Source: Haliea salexigens DSM 19537 (GTDB taxonomy: Bacteria; Pseudomonadota; Gammaproteobacteria; Pseudomonadales; Halieaceae). Taken from it: DNA of 64,000 nucleotides. Under the pieces are notes generated by a model that saw nothing but the letters and a program-made list of their open reading frames with translations, searched no databases and was not told the DNA's origin. Position numbers and translations under genes: made by a program. Below, piece after piece: positions 63,614-64,000 of this stretch (position 1 is its first letter; the number at the start of each line of letters is the position of its first letter). The stretch covers positions 124,001-188,000 of the forward strand of contig NZ_AUHJ01000009.1 in assembly GCF_000423125.1 (NCBI RefSeq), read 5' to 3'.

Positions 63614-64000
63614 ATGTCACTCTTCAAACAACTCTGGCTGGCCATTGTATTGCTGCTGGCCCTCGCCTTTGGCAGCAGCCTCATCGTCAGCAGCCTGGCG
63701 GCACAGCGTTACCTGCAGCAACAGTTGTACCTGAAGAACGTGGACAACGCAGCGGCGCTGGCCCTCTCTCTGGGCCAACAGGAGGCCGATGGCGTGCTGC
63801 TCGAACTGACACTGGCTGCGCAGTTCGATACCGGGCACTACGAGCTCATAGAGCTGGTATCCCCCGACGGCAAAGTACTGGTTCGCCGTGAGGACCGCCA
63901 GCCGCTCACCGACGCCCCCGGCTGGCTGCCCAAGGTGCTGCCCCTTGAGGTAGAGCCGGGCGTAGCACAGGTACAGCAAGGCTGGCAGCAGCTGGGGACG
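63614..64000 (+). CDS. lapD: LapD-type c-di-GMP receptor (partial, cut by the right edge)
   Basis: 129 codons from the ATG at 63614 (GAGGG upstream) to the end of the window. The visible part is an N-terminal membrane helix (LWLAIVLLLALAFGSSLIVSSLAAQ) and the start of the periplasmic LapD/MoxY domain (YLQQQLYLKNVDNAAALALSL; YELIELVSPDGKVLVRRED). The HAMP, GGDEF and EAL parts expected of LapD lie beyond the edge. It follows lapG by 26 bases, the usual pair: LapD sequesters LapG when c-di-GMP is bound. Confidence 0.9.
   Translation, partial: MSLFKQLWLAIVLLLALAFGSSLIVSSLAAQRYLQQQLYLKNVDNAAALALSLGQQEADGVLLELTLAAQFDTGHYELIELVSPDGKVLVRREDRQPLTDAPGWLPKVLPLEVEPGVAQVQQGWQQLGT

Overview
The window is GC-rich, densely packed proteobacterial chromosome with no rRNA, tRNA, CRISPR array or intact insertion sequence that I could see. 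The gene set points to a gammaproteobacterium, probably a marine one of the OM60/NOR5 (Halieaceae) kind. The pointers are an exosortase/PEP-CTERM polysaccharide locus, a Marinobacter-type fatty acyl-CoA reductase, nirS/norCB respiration, sulfide oxidation, Lap adhesin control and TonB receptors. The lineage is an inference from gene content, not a measured placement.

Layout. (1) 1-22200: exosortase A (PEP-CTERM) exopolysaccharide region. It holds a nucleotide-sugar epimerase cut by the left edge, the PrsK/PrsR two-component pair, a VanZ-heparinase fusion, a low-molecular-weight tyrosine phosphatase, a periplasmic serine protease, the exosortase-associated acyl-CoA ligase and PLP decarboxylase, the initiating sugar transferase, a small membrane protein, a TPR protein, Lnt, a DUF1800/DUF1501 pair and one PEP-CTERM protein. 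The exosortase gene itself is not here. Two good sigma-54 promoters (13903 and 21641) fit control by PrsR. (2) 22030-25057: an SDR gene remnant, a TetR regulator, a small DUF1330/carboxymuconolactone-decarboxylase operon and a hemerythrin. (3) 25108-40248: denitrification and nitric oxide handling. A nosR/nirI-like gene, nirS and a porin run on the minus strand, followed by a TonB receptor group and norCBQD. nnrS, nsrR and a second hemerythrin are divergent from norC. The nirS and norC promoters carry almost identical NsrR-type palindromes, and the regulator is encoded in the window.

(4) 40252-46693: diguanylate cyclase, MscL, a secreted zinc deacylase, an MFS exporter and a two-domain fatty acyl-CoA reductase. 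(5) 46776-52653: a sulfide/persulfide oxidation operon (persulfide dioxygenase, a quinone oxidoreductase with an N-terminal phosphatase-like domain, SulP). It is read divergently from a FisR-type sigma-54 activator and starts at a consensus-perfect sigma-54 promoter. (6) 52647-58296: a DUF885 peptidase, then a four-gene cassette (beta-barrel, small exported CxxC protein, small membrane protein, C39 peptidase) that resembles a stripped-down Fap amyloid export system, then a class II fumarase. (7) 58454-64000: a TonB receptor lacking its N-terminus, a TolC-OmpA fusion, LapG and the start of LapD.

How the parts fit. Surface polymer production (PEP-CTERM EPS, the possible Fap-like cassette, Lap adhesin retention) shares the window with anaerobic respiration (NirS, NorCB) and sulfide detoxification. 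Two sigma-54 circuits (PrsR and FisR) and one FNR/NsrR circuit can be read from promoter sequence next to the genes they should control. The most novel candidate is the cassette at 54509-56813.
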